Of a stretch of 64,000 nucleotides of DNA, positions 8,857-17,755 are shown piece after piece. The DNA is taken from positions 3,596,001 through 3,660,000 of the forward strand of contig NC_017030.1 in assembly GCF_000255295.1 (NCBI RefSeq), read 5' to 3'. A program made the translations under genes and the position numbers. Numbering within the stretch: the first letter of the stretch is position 1; each line of letters starts with the position of its first letter. The stretch comes from Corallococcus coralloides DSM 2259. Lineage in GTDB: Bacteria; Myxococcota; Myxococcia; Myxococcales; Myxococcaceae. The notes under the pieces are model-generated. The model did no database searches. It was given only the letters and a program-made list of their open reading frames with translations, and was not told the origin of the DNA.

Positions 8857-10035
8857 ATGACTTCTTCCGTTCCTCCGCCGGACGCGACGCGCACGCTGGC
8901 GGACACCGTCGCGAACCTGCCGCGGGTTCCCGAGCCGCTCCTCGACGAGACGATGCCCGACCCCTTCGTGCTGCGATTGACGGCGGCGAGCCCCGGGGGC
9001 GCGCGCACCGCCGGCCTCTGGCTGATGGCCACCACCAATGATCAGCCGTTCGCCTTCCGGCTGTATCGCTTTGACGGCAGCCGCTGGGTGCCTCACCTGA
9101 AGGATGGCAGGCATTGCGCCCTCTTCCCCGAAGGGCGGATCCCCGCGTGGTGGAACGCCGGCGAGTTGGATCCGCTCTCGCCTGGCTTGCCCCGGGACCT
9201 CGTCGTGGCCCGCTGGGCCCCTGAAATCGACGTGCGCCACGGGCTCCTCACGCTGCACTACACCGCGAGGGACCGCGCCGGCATCCTTCGCTCCGCCTAC
9301 GCCACGGCCACCGCCATCGACGGTGAGTGGACGGACCATGGCTTCCTCGACATCAACGTTCGCGTGAAGGACCTGGCGCCCGGCTACCCGGGCGGGCCCG
9401 CCGGTGAGAACCCGGTGGTGGGGATGATTGACGGCCATGTGGCCGCGGCCGTCGACGCGCAAGGGACGGAGCGGACGTTCCTGCTCACCAAGGTGGACGG
9501 CAACGGGCTGCAGTGGACGGACCCGGTGACGGGGCAGCGCCACAAGGCGCCCACGCCCATCCTGTCGCACGAGTTCCGGCAGGAGTCCGATGGCCGCATC
9601 ACGCTCCTGGGCCCGGCGAAGGTCCTGCTCACCAATGGCCCGCATCACGACGGCCTGATTGAAGGCCAGTTCGTGGTGCATGAGAACGGTCCGTCCTACC
9701 TCGTCTACAGCGCGGGCTTCTTCGGCAACGCCGAGTACCGCACGTACATCGCGAAGCTGGACCTGCTGGCGCACGAGGTGCGGGACGAGCGGCTCCTCAT
9801 CGACAGCCAGAGCCCGGCGCTCGGGGGGCGATGGAATGGCCCGGGTCACCCCTCGTTCGTCCGGGTGGGCGAGGGCCTCCACGCGATGTACCTGCACGTG
9901 TGGCGCAACGGCACCGACTATTCCAAGGACGGGGACCAGCGCAGGGCCATCCAGCTCCATGTCGCCTTCCGGGACCTGGAGGGCCGCCCGTGTGAGCCGT
10001 TCCTCGTGGAAGAGCGTTTCTCCACCCCGGCCTGA
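8857..10035 (+). CDS. GH43-like five-bladed propeller protein, no signal peptide
   Basis: A 392-residue protein that starts at ATG 8857 (an in-frame TTG at 8830 is less likely). The sequence shows the glycoside hydrolase family 43 pattern: MPDPFVLRL as candidate general-base Asp region, VVARWAPEIDVRHGLLTLHY matching the WAPD block, GLIEGQFVVHENGPSYLVYS matching the block that holds the general-acid Glu, and GPGHPSFVRVG matching the late GH-S/F-V block. No signal peptide is seen, so it should work in the cytoplasm on an imported oligosaccharide. Family-43 members cleave arabinosides, xylosides or galactans; which bond is attacked here is unknown. It sits between the binding protein and a secreted GH43 paralogue. 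Confidence 0.72.
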   Translation: MTSSVPPPDATRTLADTVANLPRVPEPLLDETMPDPFVLRLTAASPGGARTAGLWLMATTNDQPFAFRLYRFDGSRWVPHLKDGRHCALFPEGRIPAWWNAGELDPLSPGLPRDLVVARWAPEIDVRHGLLTLHYTARDRAGILRSAYATATAIDGEWTDHGFLDINVRVKDLAPGYPGGPAGENPVVGMIDGHVAAAVDAQGTERTFLLTKVDGNGLQWTDPVTGQRHKAPTPILSHEFRQESDGRITLLGPAKVLLTNGPHHDGLIEGQFVVHENGPSYLVYSAGFFGNAEYRTYIAKLDLLAHEVRDERLLIDSQSPALGGRWNGPGHPSFVRVGEGLHAMYLHVWRNGTDYSKDGDQRRAIQLHVAFRDLEGRPCEPFLVEERFSTPA

Positions 10036-10047
10036 CGAGAGCATCGG

Positions 10048-11127
10048 ATGCCACTGCTGCCACTCCTGCTCCTCGGCGCCGGCCTGACGGCCGCGACCTA
10101 TGCCAACCCCGTCTTCGACGAGGACTTCCCGGACCCCACCGTCCTCGACGCGGGCGGTGGGTGGTACTACGCCTACGCGACGCAGGGCACCGTCGCGGAC
10201 AAGGTGCAGAACGTCCAGGTGGCCCGCACGCGCGATCTCGTGAAGTGGGAGCGCGTGGGCGACGCGATGCCCGTGAAGCCCCGGTGGGCCTCGACGACGC
10301 AGATGTTCTGGGCGCCGGATGTCCACCGTCGCGGGCGCAGCTTCTTCCTGTACTTCTCCGCCACCCTGGACCCCGAGCGTGCGGCGAGCTTCAAGAAGGA
10401 ACGGGGCGCGGTGGACAGCCCGGAGGATGTCTTCTGCCTGGGCGTCGCCACGTCGTCCAAGCCCGAGGGCCCGTTCCGCGACAGCGGGCGGCCGCTCGTG
10501 TGCGGGCTGTCCTTCGTCAACATCGACCCGATGGCCTTCGATGACGCGCGCACGGGGCGCAAGTACCTCTACTGGGGTTCGGGCTTCCAACCCATCCGCG
10601 TGCAGGAGCTGGCGGCGGACGGGCTGTCCTTCAAGAAGGGGAGCGCTCCCACGGAGCTGGTGCGCGCGGACAAGGCCGTCCCGTTCCAGACCCTGGTCGA
10701 AGGCGCGTGGGTCGTCCAGCGCGACGGCTACTACTACCTCTTCTATTCGGGCGAGAACTGCTGCCACGGCCCGCTGCAGGAGGTGAAGTACGCCGCCCTG
10801 GTGGCGCGCTCCCGCACGCCCACCGGACCCTTCGAGACGCTGGCGCAGGCGACAGGCGCGCCCGACAGCGCCGTGCTGCGCCGGAGCGACGCGTGGATTG
10901 CACCGGGCCACAACTCCGTCTTCACCGACCGCTCGGGGCAGGACTGGATTGCCTATCACGCCATCGACGTCCGGCGTCCCTACGTCGAGGAGGTCATCGG
11001 CAAGGACCGCTCGGTGCGCCGCCCGATGTTGATGGACCGGCTCACGTGGAAGGACGGATGGCCGCGCGTCGAGGGCGGGATGCCCTCGGCGGGCGCCGTG
11101 GCCGCGCCGTCGCTGACCGGCAAGTGA
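10048..11127 (+). CDS. Secreted glycoside hydrolase family 43 protein
   Basis: A 359-residue family-43 hydrolase. Residues 1-20 (MPLLPLLLLGAGLTAATYA) form a signal peptide, so it acts in the periplasm or outside. ANPVFDEDFPDPTVLD holds the general-base Asp, QMFWAPDVHRRGRSFFLYFS is the second block, VNIDPMAFDD holds the pKa-tuning Asp and VEGAWVVQRDGYYYLFYSG holds the general-acid Glu; GHNSVF follows. The set of catalytic residues is complete. It begins 12 bases after the previous gene. The likely job is trimming side chains such as arabinose or galactose from a plant or bacterial glycan before import; the exact substrate is not readable. Confidence 0.86.
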   Translation: MPLLPLLLLGAGLTAATYANPVFDEDFPDPTVLDAGGGWYYAYATQGTVADKVQNVQVARTRDLVKWERVGDAMPVKPRWASTTQMFWAPDVHRRGRSFFLYFSATLDPERAASFKKERGAVDSPEDVFCLGVATSSKPEGPFRDSGRPLVCGLSFVNIDPMAFDDARTGRKYLYWGSGFQPIRVQELAADGLSFKKGSAPTELVRADKAVPFQTLVEGAWVVQRDGYYYLFYSGENCCHGPLQEVKYAALVARSRTPTGPFETLAQATGAPDSAVLRRSDAWIAPGHNSVFTDRSGQDWIAYHAIDVRRPYVEEVIGKDRSVRRPMLMDRLTWKDGWPRVEGGMPSAGAVAAPSLTGK

Positions 11128-11153
11128 GCATCCCCCCGCCTGGGAGAAGGAAC

Positions 11154-11990
11154 ATGAGCACCGTGCACGCACCGCAAGAAACCCACGAGCCGGCCGACCT
11201 CCTGCGCGGCCTCTACGGCGACGGCATCATCGGGCTGAAGGGCGCCTTCCCACGCGACTGGGCGGCGCGGATGAGCGAGGACATCGAGACGCTCTTCGCC
11301 GAGGCCCGGCAGGTCCCCGGCGGTGCGCTGCCTCGCGGGCCGCAGCGCTGGTACGTGGAGGTGCACCCGGAGCGCATCCGAGGCTTCGTCGACATCGTCA
11401 CCCACCCGTGGTTCGTCGCCGTCTGTGAGGCGGTGCTCGGGCCCGACTATCGCATCGTCGAGGTGGGCTTCGACGTTCCCTTCCCGGGCGCGGCCGACCA
11501 GCCCTGGCACCGCGACTTCGCCGCGCCAGAGGCCACGACGAAGGGCCGTCGCCTCAACTCGCTGGCCTTCAACCTGACCGCCGTGGACACGATCCCGGAG
11601 ATGGGGCCGTTCGAGGTCGCGCCCGGAACGCAGTGGGATGAATTCGAGGGCTGCGCCAGGGGCATGTTCCCGCCTCGCGAGCTCTGGCCGCGCTACATCG
11701 CCCGCGCGGTTCAGAAGCTTCCGCGCATGGGCGACATCTCCGCCCGCTCCGCCCTGACGATCCACCGGGGCACCGCCAACCGCTCGGACCAGTCGCGTCC
11801 GGTGCTGGTGGTTGGAGTGGATGCGCCGGACGCGACGAACGCCAACCACCATGACCTGCAGGTGACGCGGCGCTACCTGGAGGCCCTGCCACCCCGCGTC
11901 AGCGAGCACCTCACCTGCCGCGTGGTCGATGCGCTCGCGCCGGTGGTGCAGCATCACACCATCGAAGGGCTGCTGAAGCCCGCGTACTGA
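11154..11990 (+). CDS. Phytanoyl-CoA dioxygenase-like Fe(II)/2-oxoglutarate enzyme
   Basis: A 278-residue member of the PhyH family. It carries the metal-binding HxD in QPWHRDFAAP, the distal His in SALTIHRGTANRS, and an Arg ten residues later (SRPVLVVGV) suited to 2-oxoglutarate. GPFEVAPGTQWDEFE is the usual loop between the iron ligands. An AGAAGG ribosome site lies just before the ATG. It is encoded inside the sugar operon, 26 bases after the GH43 gene. Substrates of this family range from lipids to ectoine, sugars and antibiotics, so a hydroxylation of the imported sugar or an unrelated job are both open. Confidence 0.8.
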   Translation: MSTVHAPQETHEPADLLRGLYGDGIIGLKGAFPRDWAARMSEDIETLFAEARQVPGGALPRGPQRWYVEVHPERIRGFVDIVTHPWFVAVCEAVLGPDYRIVEVGFDVPFPGAADQPWHRDFAAPEATTKGRRLNSLAFNLTAVDTIPEMGPFEVAPGTQWDEFEGCARGMFPPRELWPRYIARAVQKLPRMGDISARSALTIHRGTANRSDQSRPVLVVGVDAPDATNANHHDLQVTRRYLEALPPRVSEHLTCRVVDALAPVVQHHTIEGLLKPAY

Positions 11991-12042
11991 CCCGGCCCCT
12001 GGGGACCATGCGTTTCGGTGAAGGGCGCTCTATCCTCCGCGC

Positions 12043-13182
12043 GTGAAAACCCAGACCCCGGATGTGGATGGAGAACTTGATGACCCCCGGCTCGCGCGTG
12101 ACGGCTTCGACGCGGCCAGCTTCCGGGCGCTGCTCGCCCGCTACCAGCGCGGGGAGTTGACGGAGTCCCAGTCCCTGGCGGGCCCCCTCGAACCGCCACG
12201 GCCGGGGGATGTCCAGCCGCTGCCGGGCGAGGGCACCCCTGCCCACGAAGCCTGCCGTGCGGTGGGGGAGCAGGCCTTCCGCGAGGGCGCGGTGGCCGCC
12301 CTGGTGGTGGCCGGTGGAGCGGGGACACGTTTTGGCGGGGTCGTGAAGGGGCTGGTCCCCGTCCTGGGGGAGCACACCTTCCTGGACCTCAAGCTCGCCG
12401 AGGCGCGCCGGTTGGGCGAGCGGCTGGGCCGCCCGGTGCCGGTGGCGGTGATGACCTCCTTTCTCACGCACGAGGCCATCGCCGCGCACCTGGAAGCCCG
12501 GGGGCTGGGGCGGGACGTGTTCCTCTTCCGGCAGCAGATGCTTCCCCGGCTCACGCCGGAGGGCGCCTTGTTCCGGGAGGCGGATGGGCAGCTGTCCTTT
12601 GCCCCTTCTGGCCACGGGGACGTGTTCCGCGCCCTGCGCGAGAGCGGGGTGGGGCAGACGCTGCGCCAGCGCGGTGTGCGCTGCATGTACTTCTCCAACG
12701 TGGACAACCTGGCGGCGACGCTCGACCCGGTCGTCATCGGGATGCACCTGCAACGGGGCTGCGACATGACGGTGGAGGTGACGCCGCGGGCCAACCCCAG
12801 TGGCGCGCTGGACGCGGGCGCCGCGCCGGTGCGCGTGGGCGGCCAGCTCCAGCTCGTGGAGAAGGTGGACCCCACGCAACATGCCTTCATCTCCACCAAC
12901 AACATCACCTTCCAATTGGAGGCCATGCTGAACGAAGCGCTGCCCATTCCCTACCGGGTGGTGCCCAAGAAGGTGGACGGCGCGCCCGTCCTCCAGTTCG
13001 AGCAGGTGACGGCGGAGGCCAGCAGCCTCACCCGACCGGATGGCCAGCCGCTCCTGTCGGTCGCCTTCATCGAGGTGGGGCGCACGGACCCCGCGACGAG
13101 CCGCTTCGAACCGGTGAAGGCCCCGGATGACCTTCCCCGGGTGGTGGAGCGCCTGCGGTCGCGGCTGGTGGCCCTGCGTTAG
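12043..13182 (+). CDS. UDP-sugar pyrophosphorylase-like protein (UDPGP family)
   Basis: A 379-residue nucleotidyltransferase of the eukaryote-type UDPGP family (UAP/UGP), not bacterial GalU. The nucleotide-binding loop is [20 protein letters not shown], followed by [35 protein letters not shown] (the GHGD motif) and [19 protein letters not shown] holding the metal-binding Asp of the N-V-D-N motif. It would make a UDP-sugar from UTP and a sugar 1-phosphate. As last gene of a galM-galK-importer run that lacks galT, it may convert galactose 1-phosphate directly. The GTG start is the first good one; no strong ribosome site is seen. Confidence 0.82.
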   Translation: MKTQTPDVDGELDDPRLARDGFDAASFRALLARYQRGELTESQSLAGPLEPPRPGDVQPLPGEGTPAHEACRAVGEQAFREGAVAALVVAGGAGTRFGGVVKGLVPVLGEHTFLDLKLAEARRLGERLGRPVPVAVMTSFLTHEAIAAHLEARGLGRDVFLFRQQMLPRLTPEGALFREADGQLSFAPSGHGDVFRALRESGVGQTLRQRGVRCMYFSNVDNLAATLDPVVIGMHLQRGCDMTVEVTPRANPSGALDAGAAPVRVGGQLQLVEKVDPTQHAFISTNNITFQLEAMLNEALPIPYRVVPKKVDGAPVLQFEQVTAEASSLTRPDGQPLLSVAFIEVGRTDPATSRFEPVKAPDDLPRVVERLRSRLVALR

Positions 13183-13200
13183 GGCCTGCGCGCGTCACCA

Positions 13201-13223
13201 CTGCCCGAGGACGTCCCGGGCAG
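13201..13223. terminator. Hairpin between convergent genes
   Basis: CTGCCCG at 13201-13207 pairs with CGGGCAG at 13217-13223 across a nine-base loop. It lies between the convergent pyrophosphorylase-like gene and the LVIVD lipoprotein gene. There is no T-run, so intrinsic termination is uncertain. Confidence 0.35.
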
Positions 13224-13268
13224 GTGTGGAGGCAGGCTTGAGGGGGCTGGCGTATCTGACAGTCCCGC

Positions 13269-14927
13269 TCACTCCTCCTTGAGGATGAGCAGGCCCCGGT
13301 TCGTGTCCACCACGTAGATGAACCCGTCCCCCGGCACGCGGATGCCAATGGCATTCGAGAAGAACTCGGAGCCTGTCCGGAGCGGCGGGGTGTTCTGGTA
13401 CGTGTTGAAGTACGCCACCTCGCGCGGCCGGGGCGGCACGGACACGTCCAGCACGCGCACGCCCTCCTGGTAGTACGCGATGTAGAGCTTCGTGCCCACC
13501 AGCACCATGTTGTGGATGGAGTACTCGGGGCGCAGCGCGTACCGGCCGATGAGCCGCATGTTCGCGGGGTCGGTGACGTCCAGCACGCGCAGGTGCGCGT
13601 TCAACTGCTCACCGCCCTCGAACGCGATGGTGCGTCCCGCGAAGGTGCCCACTGCGTTCGCGTGGCTGAACGCGTCGCCGTAGGCGTAGCGCCCCAGCTC
13701 CCGGACGCGCATCGGGTCACTCACGTCGAAGGCGATGTAACCGTCGGTGGTGTGGTTGACGTAGAGGGTGTCGCCGTACGCGAAGGCGTCGTGCACGCCC
13801 CCGAAGCTCTCGTCCGGAACCGAGATGCGCTCCAGCAGCTGCGGAGAAAGCGCCGAGCTCACGTCGAACATGAGCGTCTGGCTGGAGGACGATGGCGCCA
13901 TGCCGTAGAGCCGGCCTCCGCGCACGTGCACGGTGTGCACGTTGAGGGCGCCGCCGGGCAGCGCGCGCACGTACTGCGGATCCGCCGGGTTCGTGATGTC
14001 GTAGACGATGACGCCGGAGTCGCCGCTGGCGATGTAGAGCGCGTTGTCCTTCGCCCAGGCACCATTCCAGTAGGTATCCCCCTCCAGCTGGATTCGCTTC
14101 TTGAGCACCGGGTGGGCGGGGTCCTTCACGTCATAGACAGCCAGGCCTCCGTCCCCGGTGTTGTCGCCGATGGCCACCACGTACGCGTGGCCCTTCGTGA
14201 CGTAGATGTCCACCGGGAAGGCCAGTGGGACGGCGGACTCGGAGACGAGCTTCAGGCCCGAGGCCTCCCCCTCGCCCCGTCCCCATCCGGGCCGCAGCGC
14301 CGTGAAGCTGCCCTTGAGCATCACCCGTCCCTCGGGAGTGCACTGCGCGAAGCAACCGTTGACGCGGTCCGGCTCCGGCCGCGAGCAGCCGGCGAAGATG
14401 AGGTGCCGGAAGGAAGGGGTGGGGAACTTCCGCAGGAACTGGGTCCCGAAGAAGAACTCCCCGTCCCCTACGTCCTGGAAGAGCAGCGGGGTGCCATCGC
14501 TCTGGCCCACGCCACCATCCGAAGGCAGCCGCAGCGTGAAACCGATTTGATAGGGACTGGTGGTGGCCAGATGGCGCACCTCGTACGCGCCCGAAGCCCC
14601 CAGTCCGTCGAGCGCCCCGGATGGGCACATGGACCGGTCGAACAGGGCCGGGTCCGAGCACGAAGCGAGGGTGGTGCCTGGCTCGGGCGTGAAGGTGCAG
14701 TCCGAGTACGGCTCCTGCTCCACCACGTCCCCCGGGTCCTCCAGCGTCTCCGCGCCGCCGTCCCAGACCTCGCCCGCGTCGGGAGCGCCCGCGTCGTCGG
14801 TGCCCGCGTCGGGAGTACCGCTGTCCACCGGAGGCGGCGGCGTCCCGGCGTCATCGCCGGAGGAAGAGGGGCAGCCACCCAGGACCAGGGAGGCGGTGAG
14901 CAACAGCCAACGGGAGGGAAGGGCCAT
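13269..14927 (-). CDS. LVIVD-repeat lipoprotein (beta-propeller)
   Basis: A 552-residue lipoprotein. The N-terminus MALPSRWLLLTASLVLGGC is a lipobox signal peptide with Cys19 as lipid site; an in-frame ATG five codons earlier is possible. A Pro/Asp/Ala linker rich in DAG triplets follows, typical of surface proteins of myxobacteria. At least five LVIVD-type repeats are visible: VYDVKDPAHPVLKKRIQL, VYDITNPADPQYVRALP, AFDVSDPMRVRELGRY, VLDVTDPANMRLIGRY and VLDVSVPPRPREVAYF. Such repeats build a propeller on the cell surface; no enzyme function is known. It is convergent with the sugar operon and divergent from the beta-helix lipoprotein gene. Confidence 0.83.
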   Translation of the reverse strand: MALPSRWLLLTASLVLGGCPSSSGDDAGTPPPPVDSGTPDAGTDDAGAPDAGEVWDGGAETLEDPGDVVEQEPYSDCTFTPEPGTTLASCSDPALFDRSMCPSGALDGLGASGAYEVRHLATTSPYQIGFTLRLPSDGGVGQSDGTPLLFQDVGDGEFFFGTQFLRKFPTPSFRHLIFAGCSRPEPDRVNGCFAQCTPEGRVMLKGSFTALRPGWGRGEGEASGLKLVSESAVPLAFPVDIYVTKGHAYVVAIGDNTGDGGLAVYDVKDPAHPVLKKRIQLEGDTYWNGAWAKDNALYIASGDSGVIVYDITNPADPQYVRALPGGALNVHTVHVRGGRLYGMAPSSSSQTLMFDVSSALSPQLLERISVPDESFGGVHDAFAYGDTLYVNHTTDGYIAFDVSDPMRVRELGRYAYGDAFSHANAVGTFAGRTIAFEGGEQLNAHLRVLDVTDPANMRLIGRYALRPEYSIHNMVLVGTKLYIAYYQEGVRVLDVSVPPRPREVAYFNTYQNTPPLRTGSEFFSNAIGIRVPGDGFIYVVDTNRGLLILKEE

Positions 14928-15088
14928 GGAATGGAAATCCATAACCAATCGATGTCTGGATTTTCCAGGGTCCCCGGAAAGCACTTGTCCCAGGCAACCA
15001 TCGGTTGACTCGACCGGGGCGTCTGGTGGCGAGGGCTGGGAATGCACGCGAATGTTGTATTTCTTTCAATGCCTGGACGGAAGGAATC

Positions 15089-16264
15089 ATGAACCCCAGT
15101 GTCCATTCTTCGAGACGCGCGCTTGGCGCTGTCTTCATGCTCACCCTGTCATGTCTTGCCACGAGCTGCGGAGGCGAAGTGTCGGAAGCGGAAGGTGACG
15201 AGGGCAGCCGGCGCGTGGGCCTCGCGACCTGCGACCGGCTCGCTACCAACGCGACGACGCTGGCAAGCCAATGGAGCGCGGCGACCGCGGGGCAGACGAT
15301 CTGCCTGGCCACTGGGAGCTACGGCACGTTCTCCGCGGGAGCAAAGCCCGGAGTGGTCACCGTCAAGCCCCAGAGCGGGGCTACCCCCATCCTGGCGCTC
15401 AGCTTCAACGGCGCGAACAACGTCCGCCTTGAAGGACTCACCATCACCTCGGCCGCGTTGCTGGGCTCCACCCGCAACGTGACGATCACCGGCAGCCGCT
15501 TCACGGGCGCTGCGATGATTGACGGGGTGGTCCAGTCCAACATCCTGTTCGACGGCAACACGCATCTGGACATCAACGCCCCCGCGGGCGCCCTGCCGGC
15601 ACGCATCCACTTGCCCTACAGCAGCGCGACACACTCCGGCGTCACCATCCAGAACTCGCGTTTCGAGGGGGGCGACGCGGACGGCATCCAGACCGGGGTG
15701 GGGGTCAACATCCTCAACAATCAGTTCAAGGAGATCCTGGAGAACGGCCCCAACCACACCGACGCGATCCAATTGCTCGGAGCTCCGGGCGCGGTGGTCC
15801 GAGGCAATTACTTCCTCAACTGCGCTTCGGGCATCGTCGCCTACGACGGCGTCGAGCGCGTGGTCATCGAGGACAACGTGCTGGATCTGCGCGGTCGCCC
15901 GTGGGCCATCGAACTCTACTCGGATGACGGTTCGATCATCCGCCACAATACGCTGCAGCACGGGGCGTGCTACTGGAACCTTCCCTGCGGGATCATCGAC
16001 ATCACTCGCAAGACGGCGGACGACGTCGGTCGGGGCACGGCGATCGTCGACAACGTGGCGACCGAAATCTCGGTGTCCAATGGCTCCACCGTGGCGGAGC
16101 GCCACCACAACCTCCTCCGGCAGGGTGCCCAGAGCGGCGAGCTGACCGGAGCCCCGGTGTTCATCGGGGGAGCCGCTCCCACGGACCGGTCCGGCTTCCG
16201 CCTGGCTCCGGGTTCGCTTGGAAAGGGCGTGGCCTCGGACGGCACGGACATCGGGGTGCGTTGA
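15089..16264 (+). CDS. Right-handed beta-helix lipoprotein
   Basis: A 391-residue protein starting at ATG 15089, four bases after GGAAGGA. The leader RALGAVFMLTLSCLATSCGG holds a lipobox. A parallel beta-helix pattern runs from about residue 60 to 350, with rungs such as NVRLEGLTITSAA, NVTITGSRFTG, HSGVTIQNSRFEGGDADGIQ, GVNILNNQF, GAVVRGNYFLNC and RVVIEDNVLDLRG. These folds are common in polysaccharide lyases and epimerases, but no catalytic set could be assigned. It ends six bases before the stop of a convergent Cys-rich protein gene. A surface or secreted glycan-binding or glycan-cutting role is plausible. Confidence 0.8.
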   Translation: MNPSVHSSRRALGAVFMLTLSCLATSCGGEVSEAEGDEGSRRVGLATCDRLATNATTLASQWSAATAGQTICLATGSYGTFSAGAKPGVVTVKPQSGATPILALSFNGANNVRLEGLTITSAALLGSTRNVTITGSRFTGAAMIDGVVQSNILFDGNTHLDINAPAGALPARIHLPYSSATHSGVTIQNSRFEGGDADGIQTGVGVNILNNQFKEILENGPNHTDAIQLLGAPGAVVRGNYFLNCASGIVAYDGVERVVIEDNVLDLRGRPWAIELYSDDGSIIRHNTLQHGACYWNLPCGIIDITRKTADDVGRGTAIVDNVATEISVSNGSTVAERHHNLLRQGAQSGELTGAPVFIGGAAPTDRSGFRLAPGSLGKGVASDGTDIGVR

Positions 16265-16269
16265 GGCCG

Positions 16270-16665
16270 CTACCCGCTGACAGCGGGCAGGTCGCACTCC
16301 CAGGTACCCTGGTACGAGCAGATGCAGTTGCTGGGCGTCTGCTCGTCCACGCAGCAGTCCGTCCAGACGTTGGGGCCCGTGTTGCAACGGGAGCCATGCA
16401 TGGACCAGCACGACCCGGCGGTGCAGGCGCCGCCGGTCGGGGGCGGGGGGCAGTATTGATAGACGCCGTCGCACTGCACGCTGGAGCCATCCACCGCGGA
16501 GCAGGAGGAGCCCTGACAGGAGAGCGTCCCTGTCTGGCAGGTCGTCGAACACGAGACGAGGGCCTCTGACTGCTGACCCCATTCCTCTGGGGACTCGTTG
16601 GCCGCCAGACCACCACAGGCCGTCAGACCGGCCAACATCGCGGACAGCATCAGGGAACGCTTCAT
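16270..16665 (-). CDS. Small cysteine-rich lipoprotein
   Basis: A 131-residue protein with lipoprotein leader MKRSLMLSAMLAGLTACGG. The mature part has about 19 cysteines in a pattern such as CSTTCQTGTLSCQGSSC and WTDCCVDEQTPSNCICSY, so it should be folded by disulfides outside the cytoplasm. An AAGGA lies eight bases before the start. It is not a family I can name; the doubled Cys next to Trp recalls the Cys-rich tail of the kelch lipoprotein further on. Confidence 0.7.
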   Translation of the reverse strand: MKRSLMLSAMLAGLTACGGLAANESPEEWGQQSEALVSCSTTCQTGTLSCQGSSCSAVDGSSVQCDGVYQYCPPPPTGGACTAGSCWSMHGSRCNTGPNVWTDCCVDEQTPSNCICSYQGTWECDLPAVSG

Positions 16666-16806
16666 CTACGGTCCTTGCAAGAGGAGTATGGAATTGAAGC
16701 ACGGCGCGTGCGGGAAGTCGACGAGCCGCGCGAGCCTTTGAGGCAACCGCTGCATCAGCTCACGTAGGATGAGTTCGAGTCCCTCGGGTTCCAATCCGCT
16801 CTCTTG

Positions 16807-17268
16807 TCAGCCCCTGCGCATGTCGAGGTGCGGGATGCCGTCCTCGTCGTAGATGTCGCTCACGGCCACGAAGCCGAAGCCCTCGTAGAAGCGCTGCAGG
16901 TAGGCCTGCGCCCCGATGCGCACGGGCGCGCCCGGAAAGCGCTCGGAGAGGAAGTGCAGGCCGCGCTCGACCAGGTCGCGGCCCTGCCGCTGCCCGCGCA
17001 GCGCTGGCGCGGTGACAACGCGGCCGAGGCTCGCCTCGGGGAACTTGAGGCCGGGCGGCAGCGCGCGCAGGTAGGCGCCCAACTGCCCGGTGCCCGGGAC
17101 GCCCCCGAGCAGGTGGAAGCACGCGGCGTCCAGGCCGTCCGCATCGAGATAGATGCTCTTCTGCTCCACGACGAAGACTTCGGAGCGCAGCGCGAGCAGC
17201 CGGTACAGCTCCTCGAGCGTGAGCTCATTGAAGCGCTTCCACTGCCAGTCGAGAGAAGAGGGGGCCAT
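16807..17268 (-). CDS. elaA: GNAT acetyltransferase, ElaA family
   Basis: A 153-residue N-acetyltransferase that matches ElaA along its length: WQWKRFNELTLEELYRLLAL, RSEVFVVEQKSIYLDADGLD, the acetyl-CoA loop RVVTAPALRGQRQGRDLV, IGAQAYLQRFYEGFGFVAVS and the ending YDEDGIPHLDMRRG. Its substrate is not known in the family. It stands alone between the Cys-rich lipoprotein and a small membrane protein on the other strand. Confidence 0.9.
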   Translation of the reverse strand: MAPSSLDWQWKRFNELTLEELYRLLALRSEVFVVEQKSIYLDADGLDAACFHLLGGVPGTGQLGAYLRALPPGLKFPEASLGRVVTAPALRGQRQGRDLVERGLHFLSERFPGAPVRIGAQAYLQRFYEGFGFVAVSDIYDEDGIPHLDMRRG

Positions 17269-17451
17269 GGTGTCCTGTTACCTTAGCGCCGCCGGCGCGA
17301 GCGGGCCACGCGGCGACGCGCTGCATGTCCGGCTGGCTGAGCAGTCATCACCACCTACGCCCTGCGCCTGCGCGCCTTCCGCGCCAGGCCATCGTGTCTG
17401 GGGTTCCGGTGGTTGATTCGATCTCCACCCAGCCTCCAACATGCGGGCACC

Positions 17452-17703
17452 ATGAGCTTCGAGGATCTGCTCGGCATCCTGGCGGGCTTCGTGGGACTCC
17501 CCGCCATCATCCTGTCCCTCCTCGCCCGCTCCCGCCGCGTGACCGTGCGGCTGGAGCAGCAGGGGCTGCTGGCGGACGCGCCGCACCACCACATGGCCGT
17601 GGGCGGGGGCCTCACCCATCAGCGCTTCCTGCTCGTGGCGGCATTGCTCGTGGGCTTCTCGCTCCTTGGCCTCCTCGTCGCGTTGCACTCCTACTTCACC
17701 TGA
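17452..17703 (+). CDS. Small membrane protein, two helices
   Basis: An 83-residue protein starting at ATG 17452. Two hydrophobic segments are clear: LLGILAGFVGLPAIILSLLA near the N-terminus and FLLVAALLVGFSLLGLLVAL near the C-terminus. The linker carries a His-rich stretch (APHHHMAVGG). No family recognised. It is divergent from elaA and convergent with the following lipoprotein gene. Confidence 0.6.
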   Translation: MSFEDLLGILAGFVGLPAIILSLLARSRRVTVRLEQQGLLADAPHHHMAVGGGLTHQRFLLVAALLVGFSLLGLLVALHSYFT

Positions 17704-17755
17704 GAGCAGCGCCACGAACCAGGGGGCAGTTGCCTGCGATAACAACTCCCTCCCC

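Noticed and set aside
13512-15008. A 498-residue plus-strand frame opposite the LVIVD lipoprotein
   Set aside because: Low-complexity Val/Arg/Gly/His sequence; the minus frame has a lipobox and regular repeats.
16680-16800. Possible tRNA-like or att sequence near GAGTTCGAGTCCCTCGGGTTCC
   Set aside because: It has a T-arm-like GTTCGAGTC string but no acceptor or anticodon stem and no matching second copy in the window.
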